Shown one piece after another: positions 12,846 to 24,400 of a DNA stretch of 64,000 nucleotides (the stretch's first letter is position 1; each line of letters opens with the position of its first letter). Location of the stretch: the NCBI GenBank assembly GCA_028564675.1, contig JAOVVO010000151.1:1-64000 (forward strand), given 5' to 3'. The notes under the pieces were generated by a model, which saw nothing but the letters and a program-made list of their open reading frames with translations, was not told where the DNA came from and did not search any database. The DNA comes from Onchocerca lupi (lineage: Eukaryota > Nematoda > Chromadorea > Rhabditida > Onchocercidae). A program made the translations under genes and the position numbers.

Positions 12846-14653
12846 TTGTTTTTAGTGGTACGTTTGTGGGATAATCTTAGCATTTTATCAGTGATTTTTC
12901 TTTTCGCTATCCATTGATTACTGTTTTCAGTATCAGTGATATTTCACGTACAGCAAAGGGAAGATGCAGTATTTCCATTTTTCATTTCCATTGTTCTGAT
13001 TTTTCTTTGCAATATTTGATCTTTTTATGAGATTTCAAGATGGGTACAACAGTTAAGGCAATCATTTGTTATCAAAGCATTCCCGAAAGATTTTCTCAAT
13101 TTTTCGCTCTTTTCGATGAAAATTTTTTGAATCTTTTCGCTCGTGCACACTTCCTGCCAATATTTGCAAATAAAAAAAGTAAATAAAAACGATGAAACAA
13201 CTGCCTTTCTTGCATTCAGAATCAAGAAGAATCTACCGAAAAATAGAATTAAAAGAATTATGCTAATTTAGCTCGTAAATTCATCAGAGAAGTTATTAGA
13301 ACGTCATATATACTTCTTAAATTCATTTCCCCAGATCTCTCCTTATCATAGACAGATGAAAAGCAATTATCAGAGAATATCCAAGTAAACTGATCAGGTT
13401 ATTCTTTATATTACAATCGATTATTTAAGAATATCCATCTGATTGTTTTTTTTTTCTTCTCTGTCTAAATTGAAATTTAGTTGCGTAAATTTATGTAAGT
13501 TAACGATTAATAAGCATAATTTCTTGTTGTCGTTTTAAACTGTTTTCGTATAAAAATTTTCTAATGCAACCAGATTCCTTTCCATGTCAAAGAATGATAA
13601 GAATCATTTTGACATCTGACTATCTTCTCTATTTTTATTTTGCTTCAGATAGCAATAATTTAGATTTACTTACAGTTTCTACATAAAGATAAAACTACTT
13701 TTGGTGTACTTTAATATAACGAAAGTCATTGTTACTATGAAGTTGAGCAGAATATTATTAAATTTGAATCAATCGCATAAGTAAGTTGCAAATGAATTTT
13801 CAGCTTACGTTGAATAAATTTAGAATTTTAATTTCATTTCTTTTCTTTTTTGCTTCTATCTTAAGTAGCGAGAATGTAAGAATGTGATTTCTTCCTTAAT
13901 GCAATTTTAATCATTTCTCAGTGCATTTGATTTAAAAATTGCATAATATTTTATCTATTTGTTTGTCTCATTTTTCTCCAACAAATTACAAGCCAACATT
14001 TATCCGTTTTTTGCATAAATCAATATGTTCGATAACATTCTCTATCATAAGCTATCTTGTTGATAGTTATAATTTAGCCCAACAATGTCATGAATTTTTT
14101 AACAGCTTCTCCAGTTACTTCGACTAGTCATTGCTGAAATTAAAAAGAAAATTGGAAAAAATTTCGCAATAAATGCTCAGGAAAAAGACAAAAAAAAAAA
14201 AAAGAAAAACGCAGGTGAATAATTGCACATGAAAAATATTGAAGACCTTTTTGACTTATAAAAAAAAAAAAAAAAAAAATGAATTAGTTGAAAATGAAAA
14301 TGAACTAATTTCGAATGGAACTTATTAAAAGATGTGAAATTCTTGATACTTAAAATTTTAAATATACAACTAAGTAAAAATTTTTTCATCAATCTAAATC
14401 TTTTCTTCCGTTATTAAATCAATCCAAAAAATTGAGAAACTCGAAATGAATATTTTTCTTTTTTCTTTTTTCTTTTTTTTTTTTTTTTTTAATATCACCT
14501 TGAAATGATTCAAAAGTTAAATGTACTATTGACATTTGTGACAGAAATTGAAAAATATCACGAAATGAATGGAAAAGTAACCATCTCATCGCAGAATTAG
14601 ATAATTGAAAGTATTGAATGCGAAACTTCACATACTTATTATGAAATATTTGC

Positions 14654-14741
14654 AATGCATGCATGCATTATGCATGCATTGATCGAATATTGTTGCAGTA
14701 ACTAATTCAATTCAAAAATGAAATGAATGCATGCATGCAGA
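14654..14741. repeat. ATGCAT-rich palindromic cluster
   Basis: 14654-14680 is a nearly perfect palindrome built from atgcat units, and a second gcatgcatgc run lies near 14728-14740. It is simple sequence that could form cruciforms. Confidence 0.6.
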
Positions 14742-15240
14742 CAGATATGTATGAAATGCACAAAATAATCGATAATACATACATATGGGAAAAAAAAAAA
14801 AGTATGGAATGTTTTTGCATGCAAAGTTTGCTTTTTTCGATGCAAAATTTATTTGATACTATATTTGATGCATAGTATTCTGATAATATAATGAATATTA
14901 TTCTATTATGAATTAGAATATAATATATCAGCATAGTTCCGTGAAGTTATATGCGTGTGGTGCGTGAGATTACATACGTGATACGTGAAATTATTTACAT
15001 ATTTGTCTAATGCATATGTATGTTGACAGATGTAATTTATTCGTATTTTATTCATATGCTTAAATACCCATAAACCATTTTGTTAAGCATATTTATTTAA
15101 GGGAATAGATATATTTTGATGATTAGTTGAACGAAAGCGATTTATTTGATCTGTATCACGGAAATTACTTTTTTACACTTAATCATTTTAATCATTTGTT
15201 TATTCATTAAAAAAATTCCACGGAATGAAGTTTTTATACG

Positions 15241-15436
15241 TAAGCAGTAAGGTTGAATTTGCATGGAATTACTTTTTATACTAAGCAGTAAAGCTGAATT
15301 CTTTGGGATCATTTTTACACCTAAACAGTAAGATTGAATTTCATCGGTTCACGTTTTATACCTAAGCAGTAAGGTTGAATTTTCACGGGACCACTTTTTG
15401 TACCTAAACAATAAAGTTCAATTCTACACATATCAC
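15241..15436. repeat. Five-copy 40-41-bp tandem array
   Basis: Units begin ctaagcagtaaggttgaatt or a close variant at 15241, 15281, 15321, 15362 and 15403. Each continues with a variable tail ending ttttta(t/c)ac. Period is 40-41 bp with moderate divergence. There is no open frame through it. Confidence 0.8.
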
Positions 15437-16348
15437 ATTAAAGGTATCAAAAAAAAAATTCTCTACACATGAATCATATTACTAGTATTACGAGAAAAAA
15501 AAAAAAAAAAAACAAATCTTACGCTGCAACTGGTCAAGAAATTGTTTTATGCTCACTTATCGATTGATTTTTTTAGATGAGCCATTTGACATATGAAGAG
15601 GCAAATGTGTTATTAATTTTAAAATAATCACTATTGCAAAATTATACAGTAGGATTGTCGAAAATTCATCAATATAGGATATACATAAGAACGGATACGT
15701 AGAATATTGTAGAATCATAAGTGTTCGTTTTTTACATACGTACAATATACTGTTGAGTATGAAAATATAGTTGCAATTGCCGATTAAAGGAAAAATTGTT
15801 GTAAAATTCGTTTTTTTTTTTCTTTTTTTTTTCTCGGAAATTCCAAAAATGTATCGTGTTTTTCGTGCTCTTTCTTCATTTTTTTTTTTTTTTTTTTTTT
15901 TTGAATCCTGTTTTTGTTTTATGTTTTTTTTTTTTTTTTTTTTCATATTATCATATTAATGATTTGCAGCGAAAGATAATTGTTAATATGAGAGACGAGT
16001 TTTTGCCAGTGTATCCGAATTATTTATAGTAATTATTCTATTTACTATTCGATGCCACCTTAAATATAATATTACGTGATCTGACGTGACGATGGTTGTT
16101 ACAATACGGCTCACGTATGGTACAGATGAAAAACGTCAGACAATACTGCTGCATCGGTTAGTATTACCCTAGCGCCAATTTTCAAATTTTGTCATTTCTT
16201 TTTTTTTTTTTCTCTCGTCTCAACTTTTGATCTTATAAGGGTGGTTTATTAATTATAGATATGGTAATTTTTATTAAAATAAGATTGAAGTAGATTTCAG
16301 TTAATAAAATGTAGTATAAACTTTAAATTATTTATTTAACAAATTTTT

Positions 16349-16598
16349 GTTTCAAAATCTCTTTTATCAAACATTTAAAATTGAGGTATTTAAATTCTAA
16401 ATTCATTCCAGCTTTATTCAATGTTTGACAAATATAGAATAACATTGAATTAATTTTATCATATTCAAATACTAAACATTAAATCTCAAGCACACATATT
16501 GAGTTTTTTGATTGTATTGTTAAACATTGAATAAAGTTGGAATGAATTTAGGATTTAAATACCTAAATTTTAAATGTTAGGTAAAGGAGATTTTAAAC
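16349..16598. repeat. Inverted repeat with ~80-bp arms (MITE-like)
   Basis: The left arm 16349-16428 pairs with the right arm 16521-16598. For example, aattcattccagctttattc on the left matches the reverse complement of gaataaagttggaatgaatt on the right. Arms are about 90 percent identical by eye with a spacer of about 92 bp. This fits a small non-autonomous foldback or MITE element. Confidence 0.65.
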
Positions 16599-17329
16599 TA
16601 CAATAAGCGTGAAATTGTGATGAAGACTATCTAGCATTTTCAAACATTTTTTTTTAAAAGAGAGATCGGGAAAGAGAAAAGAGAATAGTATTTTTGATTA
16701 AATTAATTATGGCAATATCGAAATTCTTTTTTTGGTTTAATTTTTCGTTTAAAATCGAAAGTTTTTTTTTTCGAAAAAAGTCCGGCAAAAATTGTTTGAA
16801 CTAGCAGAATTTAAATTTTGTCGTTCATTCGTAATTTTATATGATATATGGTGGGAACGCATAGAAAGAGGAATTTCGACTGAGTGAATAAATTTTAAAT
16901 GGAAAAGAAAATGAATGCTCGAGCCGTTTCAGTTATTCGTTTTTATAAATTATTTTTTTACTCTAAATTATCAAATAGCGGATGAAAGTTTTTTGATTAC
17001 TGTAAGAGAAACACTCCCATATATCCAATTTTTTACTATATTAACTATTGGATTGGTAAAGAATTTATTAGAAGTAACAAAAAACTTAGAAAGAAGAAAA
17101 TAAGTTATCTTCGGTAAATAATAATATTTTTTTTTTTAACGGAAGAAGAAAAGAGAGGAAAAAAGTGGCACCCTTAACTTTCAAAATAACATGAAATTCT
17201 TAGGAAACAATATTAATTTTCTATTTAATGCTTTCTTCATGCGAAAGTTTTTTGTCTTGTAGAATTATTTGCTTTTCGGTTGGAAAATTCATTCCCTTTT
17301 TTTCTTTCTAAACCTGTAGTTTATATGAA

Positions 17330-17340
17330 CTTATTTCAGG
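17330..17340 (+). other. Probable trans-splice acceptor 5' of set-1
   Basis: TTATTTCAG ends at 17339, 31 bases before the chosen ATG at 17371. The intervening sequence is open in the same frame but has no other ATG. Confidence 0.45.
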
Positions 17341-17370
17341 GCTTTACCGCTGTCAGCTTTATCAAATCGA

Positions 17371-19231
17371 ATGCTTGACAACATAGTAAATCGCAAACGT
17401 GGAGGTCGTCGAAGTACTAAGAAAAAGACCCCAAAGTATATCTGTTGATTTGACAAATTCTATTTCAACAGTTTTTTTCTTTTTTTAAGATTTCTGTTAC
17501 AGTTATTTTTGATCTATGTTTTATGGGAAAATATATAAATAATTTCACCATATTTACGATCAGATTTATTTCACTTTTTAATCTTTTTGGTTAGATTAGA
17601 TCGAATGTCGTTAGCTGATTTGTCATCAATACTGTTGTCTTTCTGTCTATGTAAGAATAAGATATAGTTTTTAACTTCGCTTGCAATTAATATTTTGCAT
17701 GCAATACTTTCCGAAAAAATAGTTAATACTTATGTTTATTAGCTTTTTTTTACAGGAAAGAAAAATCTGTCGGAAATGGAACCAGTGATACTTCGAATCA
17801 TAAAATTACTGAATATTTCCCGCCCCGGCGAAGCAATCGGAAAACAGAAAAGCAGCTTGAGGTGAATTTTTTTTTAATTTTTATAATTTCTTAATATTTA
17901 AAAAAAAAAAAAAAACTTATGCATCTGGTAGCTCAACAGAAAATTCAAGATTTGAAGCTTTTTTTTGTTTCGTTTTGTTTTGTTTTTTTTTTTTTTATTT
18001 ATTTACCAGTTTGATAATGTAGCATCTCTAGGATTATGCTTTAAGTTCTGTTCACGATATTTGCAGCAAGAAGAGCGTGATGCGATGGAAAATGCCATTT
18101 TAACAGGTAGCAATGAAAAATTTCTGGAGATTTTTGAATGCCAAGAAAAAGGTCGTGGGATTCGCACCTTACGGAACTTCCAGAAAAATGAATTTGTGGT
18201 CGAATATAAAGGTAAAATAAGAAAAGTAACATAAAGTGGATATATTGGCACGAAGACTTTGAAGTTCATTTCTATCAAGTCAAGATATGCAATTTGCCAA
18301 GACTTCAGTGATGATGGAAGTTTTTTGTATTCGTAGGATGATGCATTTTTCATGTGTCCTGATCTCTTATTTTGGATAACTTGTGCATGATGTTGCTGCA
18401 CAACTTGATTCATAACTCTCCACGGAATTGGAGTTGCAACGTCGTCTTAATCAAAGACTTAAGTGATAATTTATTCTTATACTAATTAAAAAGTTAATTA
18501 AAAGACAAAACAATGAATTAACTTCTGAAGATGCCAAACATCATCCGTAATCTTACGTATGTTTTTAGGTGAAATAATAGATATGAGACTGGCAAGGATT
18601 CGCGAACGACAATATGCCGAAGATGATAGCATTGGCTCATTTATGTATTTTTTCAAATATCAAAATAAGCAATATTGCGTTGATGCTACAGATGAAACAC
18701 CTTATAAAGGTCGTCTAATAAATCATTCTGTCATTAAACCGAATCTGAAGACAAAGGTATGTTAAGATAAAAATTACACTATGAATTTTGCCATTTCTAT
18801 ATTACTCTCGCCTTGCGGCTGTTAATTTTGATGCCTGGTAATAATAATGAATGAAAGAAAATATATAAAACTTATCATCTAATTAAAATCTCTAATTACA
18901 TCAGATCATTGTTTTAATAAAGATCATTAACACTATGTGCACTATCATTAACACTGTGTGCACTAAGTTCTTCAGTTCAATATATTACCTTCTTGACAAT
19001 GTCTATGAAGACAATTGTCGATGTACAGATGATATGATATGAAATTCATCGATTTATGATGAAAAAATGAAATAAATCGATTATTACGTTAAGGTTATCG
19101 AATTGAATGAATCGAAACATTTGATATTGATTGCTAAGCGAGATATCGATATTGGTGAGGAATTACTGTACGATTATGGGGACCGAACACCGTGTACTGT
19201 CGCAAAAAATCCATGGCTACTAAATTCGTGA
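17371..19231 (+). CDS. set-1: Histone H4 Lys20 monomethyltransferase (SET-1 / PR-Set7 / KMT5A)
   Basis: Transfers a methyl group from S-adenosylmethionine to histone H4 lysine 20 in the nucleus, acting in chromosome condensation and cell-cycle control. Exons: 17371-17435, 17756-17861, 18067-18211, 18569-18756, 19094-19231; 213 residues, close to other nematode SET-1 proteins. After a basic N-terminus (KRGGRRSTKKKTPK) comes the family-specific KITEYFPPRRSNRK. The SET domain follows: KGRGIRTL (about 83-91), FVVEYKGEIID, FKYQNKQYCVDAT (about 134-146), the RLINHS substrate/cofactor motif (154-159) and ELLYDYGDR (191-199). It ends soon after the SET domain, with no post-SET cysteines, as in PR-Set7. 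The start is the first ATG after a strong acceptor. All junctions keep phase. Transcribed away from let-765 across about 8 kb. Confidence 0.95.
18923..18964. repeat. Two-copy 21-bp repeat in set-1 intron 4
   Basis: atcattaacactatgtgcac(t) is followed directly by the same unit with one change (ctgtg for ctatg). Confidence 0.8.
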
Positions 19232-21451
19232 TATTTATTTCTATGTTATTAAATTCTCAGTTACTTTTTCCTCTGTTATTATTACCAGGAGATCAAGGAA
19301 TCGCTTTTATTTAGAAAGTCAGTTGAAGTCGGTGACGAAAAGAATTTAATATTCGGTTTCATTTCAGAAACAGTTTTTAGATACTTGGATTATTTGATGC
19401 TCTGAAATTATTTATGCGAATTGGTTCTCATAATATGTTCTCATAATTTGTTTTTCTTTTATTTTTTTTCTTTGTCTTTAAAGTTGCAATTGTCTTTAGC
19501 AGGTATCCGTTAGAAATGGTGTTCGTATCGTCATGATATATTTACGATCTCGTCGGTTCGCTTATCTCTTGGGATTATGATTGACAACATGCCCGATGAA
19601 TCATGACAATGATCTTATCACTGGTCATCCATCATATTTAAAATACAATAATTCTCGAATTTATGATTCATTAAAAAATGCAATAACAATAACAAAAAGC
19701 CAAAGCAAAAAAAGCATTCCTGTTTCTATATAATACGCAGGGGATGCCTTAACGGGTCCAGAGTTCCCAAATTTGAATCACTCAATCATTCAATTGGTGT
19801 TTGAAAAATTAGGTTATTCAGGAACAGGTGAGCTCATTGTTTTGCTCAAACGATGATATGTTTGTATTTACATGAGTAATCATGGAAAACGTTTATCCCT
19901 TCTTTTAAGCTGTGGCGATTCCAATTGTATTCTTTATAAGCCTTGTATTTTCTTCTTTTTTTTAACGTATTCATTCATCGATAGCTTACCCAGATGGACT
20001 TGAGATAGAAGAGTAGTTGAAAAGCAGGTGATATTATGATTTTCTTCGAGTGGTTGGATATTTAGCCAAGGAAGGCGTTATATCTGCATCATTAGTATGA
20101 AATGCGCTCATTTTAACATCTGATAGTTTCAAGTATTAGAGTTTACCATCCACTGATTAATATATGTTCAAGTATTTCCATTTGATGTGATGCCTCAGCC
20201 TAAATTACTTTTTTTTTCGGACACTTTTGATCTCATTTGTTTTCTATGGATCATCCAGTAATTGTTATTTATTCCATCTTAATATCATTATTTATCCTAT
20301 CAATATTATGATGCTTATCAAATTACCGCAAATATTTTATTATTTGTCATAGGTATTTGCATAGGTTTGCTTCATTTGTTTGTTTCTGTTTCTGGTTATA
20401 TAAGCAATTTTTGACTCTCGTAGGAATTTTATGGATTGACGAAAAATCTTTGTTGTAACTGTTTCTCCTTGTTGACAGTTAATAGGATTGTTCAAATCTT
20501 TAAATTACTTTCTATTAAAAAAAAAAAATTTGTTTGAATCACATGTGAATAATAATTGTGTTTTCAGCTTTTGTATTTTATAACTACTGTAAGTCTGTCG
20601 AATTAAAATTAGGCAATGGATCCAGTTATTTCTGTTGGTATATTGATCTATTTTTTCGATATTTCCTTTAGAACATGATATTCTTAGTGAAGAACTAGCT
20701 TTCTACTTGTTTCTGTTAAAATGGATTCGTTTTATTTTTTTATTTTTTTTCACATGTAAATTAATTGTTGTAAACAATTTGTGCTTTATTTTTTGCATGT
20801 ATTGTACTATTGATAGTAAAATAAAGTTTGAAACTATTGGGAAATCGATTTTTTACCTTATTTGCTATGTCATTATTTGTATTGTATCATATGGCAAGTA
20901 GTTGTTTGATATCCAATAAATGCTTTGTTCTTAACTTTCATGTTTGGACATTTCGTAGAATTCCAAGAATCAAAATATTGATAATATTGGTATATCATAT
21001 ATGGAAATTTAATTTTAAAAGAGTTGTCATGATGAGCCATGAAAGTAGTTGAATCTATGTATTTAATATAAGTACTTATTTCTATACGATCGGTAAATTT
21101 AATAATGTTTTACAAATTTCGTGTGAGAAATGGGGATGATTTAATTCTGAAAATAAACTTGAAAAAAAAAAAGAAAAATAACTATTGGATGTAGGGAATC
21201 GTTAAAATATAATTTTAAATGTTTTTCGGAAAAATAGACGTCAATCATTTGATAGTGTCATCGAAATTCGACGTGAGTAGGCATATATCGAATTATAATA
21301 CTGTTTACTTTATGTTATACTTAGTAAGCGTACCTGATTTGACCGCATTATTTTTCATTACGAAAATTGTAGTCCTTTTTTTCAGATGTTACTCATTATT
21401 GACAGGTTGTTGAATTTTTGTGATTTTTAAGCATCAAATGTTCTTTTATGA
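19232..21451. other. Gap between set-1 and AVL9 with exon-like scraps
   Basis: This 2.2 kb contains the set-1 3' flank and the AVL9 promoter. Short open segments with good splice signals lie at 19289-19405, 19741-19827 and 19985-20014 (next entry). A further open run at about 20043-20096 translates as LRVVGYLAKEGVISASLV but lacks a compatible acceptor. The rest is AT-rich with no recognised feature. Confidence 0.5.
19289..20014 (+). other. Candidate small unrecognised gene or decayed exons
   Basis: Three plus-strand segments can be joined in phase. Segment 1 starts at 19289 after a pyrimidine-rich acceptor (ttattattaccag), with a possible donor at GTC G|GTGACG. Segment 2, 19741-19827, lies between ACGCAG and GTGAGC and encodes DALTGPEFPNLNHSI, then IQLVFEKLGYSGT. 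Segment 3 runs from 19985 to a TAG and encodes YPDGLEIEE. No start codon exon was found and I recognise no family. It could be a short gene, an alternative 3' end of set-1 transcripts, or a pseudogene. Confidence 0.25.
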
Positions 21452-24400
21452 ATGGTCAGCTCAATTCTTTACGTTGCGGTCATTGGTTTTCATCATAAAC
21501 GTGGATGTCAGGTAATTGATCAAATGTTTGACAATAGTAAAATTTGTTAACAAATAAATTTACTAGGGTTCAATAATAAGTTTGATTAAGGTTGATAAGT
21601 ATTTAATAAGGACGCATATTTTTTCATAGTATTTTGGAATTTCCTATATTAAAGTAGTTGCATTTTGTGTGCGATGCTTTATATATATACTTTTCTTTTA
21701 CAAAGATTTTGAATTAGAGTGCGTTTATTCAGAAATTTAGGAATTATTAGTTTCGAATACATCTGTGATTAGTCTTTTCAGATTGAATATTGTTATCCAC
21801 CTCTAATAGGTGATGAAGGGGAATTGCCAGCAGCGTGGCAGAATTTACCGTCACTTGCACTTCCTGATGGTGCACATAACGTTGATCACGGTACGTGAAG
21901 AGTTTGCTTTATGGTCTTTGTACTTTTTTTATCCTTATTGAATAATATGTTTAAAATGTTCATTTATTTTTAATAGTTTTAAATATTCTATATTGCTTAT
22001 GTTCTACATTCTATTTCAAGACAATAGAAAGCTTCGCTTTTTCCAAATTTTTGAAGTTGAACTTTGTATATTTAAAGATTTCAGGGTTTTTTTCTTCTTT
22101 ATTTTTTGCATACGGAATAATGAATAAAGCAGTCTATAAAGAACCAACAGTAGAAATGTGACACTTCTTTGCGTATTTATTGGTTAACTTTTTAGTTACA
22201 CACCAACAACTCTTTTTTTAAATTTATAAAATATTCGAAATATTTTTCGATTTGTGAGATGCCAACTTATGTTTGCAAATTTGTTTTCTTTTTATTTTTT
22301 TTTTTTTTTTTTTGTGATTTTAGATATAATATACTTTCTGCTGCCATCGTTAGATGATCCAAATCGATCAGTCTTTGGAATTTCATGTTATCGTCAAATT
22401 TTTGCAAAGGTTACTGTTTTCATTCATTACTAATATTATTGCTGTCACAGTCATTATCCTAGTTTACTTCAATGCATCACAATCTATATTACTGTTATTT
22501 TTGCCATCGTGATGGATTTTCAACCTGCGTTGGTAGTGAAATCGTTGTCATATAGTTTGCTTTCGCGCAAAATCCTCATCTTATCTTCATCATAATTATG
22601 TACCAAGGAATTATTTCAACTTTTTTGAAACCTTAAATTGAGTTCAAGATTCTTGCCTTTCAAGGATCTTCTAAACAAATCAACTGATGTCACCCGAAGT
22701 GCTGTACAGAAAAGTGTCTGCGTCCTATCTCGAGTACCACTTTTTGGTGTATTAACGGCTAAACTGGAGCTTATTACAAAAGCTTATTTTAACGAAAGAG
22801 ATTTTGCTAAGGTAAGCGCTTTCTGAATTATTTCTTCACTTAGATTGATCAATCTTATTAGAAATAATATATTATTAGTCTAATCACAATATGCAATTCT
22901 TGCGAAATAATTTTTACACTCCTAAACGTCTTACAGCATAGATTGAATAATTTCTGATAAGTTAGACGAAGAATAAGATATTCTGCCACTTGCTTATGTT
23001 TCATATTGTTATTTATCACAGAGGAGAAAATAAGTTTTAATAATGAAGTCTTTCATCTTTCAGGTTGATGTGCTGTCCCAAATGTATGAAAATCTATGTG
23101 AAATGTTTCCGGATGTCGAAACTGATGAGCAAGTCGCAGTTATGGGTATGTATTCGTGCTAGAATTACAAAATATCTAAAATGGATTAAAGAAATGTTCA
23201 GAAAACTGACAGTGGTCATTTCGGCATTAAATTTCAGTTTTATTTGGCAGTAATGGTTGAGCAATTTAAAATTTTCAAGTATAAATAAACATGCTTTAAA
23301 CAGATAATGTAATGTGCAGATATAAAATACATTGACATTCTATTGGTAATGGGATGGAAGAAAAACATTATAAGAAAATGATTTTTGCTTTATTTTGTTT
23401 TGTTTATTTATTTCTGTAGTGTTTGCTTGTGTTTTGTTTTGTTTACGCGTATAAATAGGCTGATGTATAATGTGAAGCATTCAAGGAATGAAGGAAACTG
23501 ATGCGGATAGCCCTGCATAAATTGTTATATCATGGGAAAATATGAAAAATAAAAAGTGTAATCAATAATTTTCCATTATTTTAATTTAAAAATGATTCAA
23601 ATAGGCAGTGGTGAAGATTTTAAAAGAAAAAAAGTTTTTGGTATTATTATTATTATTTTTTTTTTTTTTTTTGCAGATATCTCGGTACAATCCCTTGTAA
23701 CAGCATTTCGGCATCGTGTATTAGTATTATTTAAATTACTGTTATTAGAAAAGAAGGTAATTTGTTTTCTTTCAGAAGAATTTTATTTAACTATGAAATT
23801 TTCATTTGACATGCAGTTTCGTGTCGATTGATCAAATAGTTTGACAGGAAATTCATTCTTCAGCCACCTTTTGTCTTTCAAAACTTCATTTTTCTTTTAT
23901 TTCTTAAAATTAAATATATCACTTAAAATTTCACCAACATTTAACTATGAAATCTTTTCTTAATCAAAATATGCTGTTATTCCAGATTGTATTCTACATA
24001 TCGCCAGTATTTCAATTAGGTCAGCTGATGATTGCGCTTATTTCACTTTTCCCACGTAATATTTTTATCAACATCTTTAATTTCTTCAGCATTTTCTTTT
24101 TTGACAGATGTCTGTCCGTTTTTCAGCCATTCAAATTTTTTAAGAAAATTTTGTGAGTTTCGGCTTAAAGAAAATAGTTTTATTTTTGAATCTTTAAGTA
24201 AGTTTTTAAAATTCCTCGTAAGTTTCAGATTCTTATTTTTGTTAAGTATTTGAATAATTTTATTGAATTCAAGCAGAAATATAATGAAAGCAATAGTAAT
24301 TCGTTATTTTATTACCGAATTACTGCGCTAATTGATTGTTAAGCATCTATAATAGTTATTCGTTTTTAATTTGTTGTGTTTTGCAATGAGTATATCATGA

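Larger units (their letters stand above)
9173..17339. other. Long gene-free stretch between let-765 and set-1
   Basis: About 8.2 kb between the divergent SBNO and SET-1 genes, so it must contain both promoters. No conserved gene was recognised. It holds long A/T runs (for example 9665-9685, 15880-15902), a duplicated block (10785-10992), a coding-like exon (10600-10753), a GC-richer island (11411-11900), CTGT microsatellites (11951-12330), two tandem arrays (12521-12562, 12723-12845), ATGCAT palindromes (14654-14741), a 40-bp tandem array (15241-15436) and an inverted repeat (16349-16598). Each is listed separately. Open frames elsewhere lie in low-complexity sequence and look accidental. Confidence 0.6.

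Noticed and set aside
12462..12917. 151-codon open frame as a gene
   Set aside because: Its second half is a translation of the 41-bp tandem array, no splice context or family resemblance was seen, and base composition matches noncoding flanks.
11951..15436. CRISPR-like array
   Set aside because: Repeats are adjacent or diverged without uniform spacers, and the genome is eukaryotic.
16915..17103. Possible upstream exon of set-1
   Set aside because: No compatible donor leading into the set-1 frame, and set-1 already has full family length.
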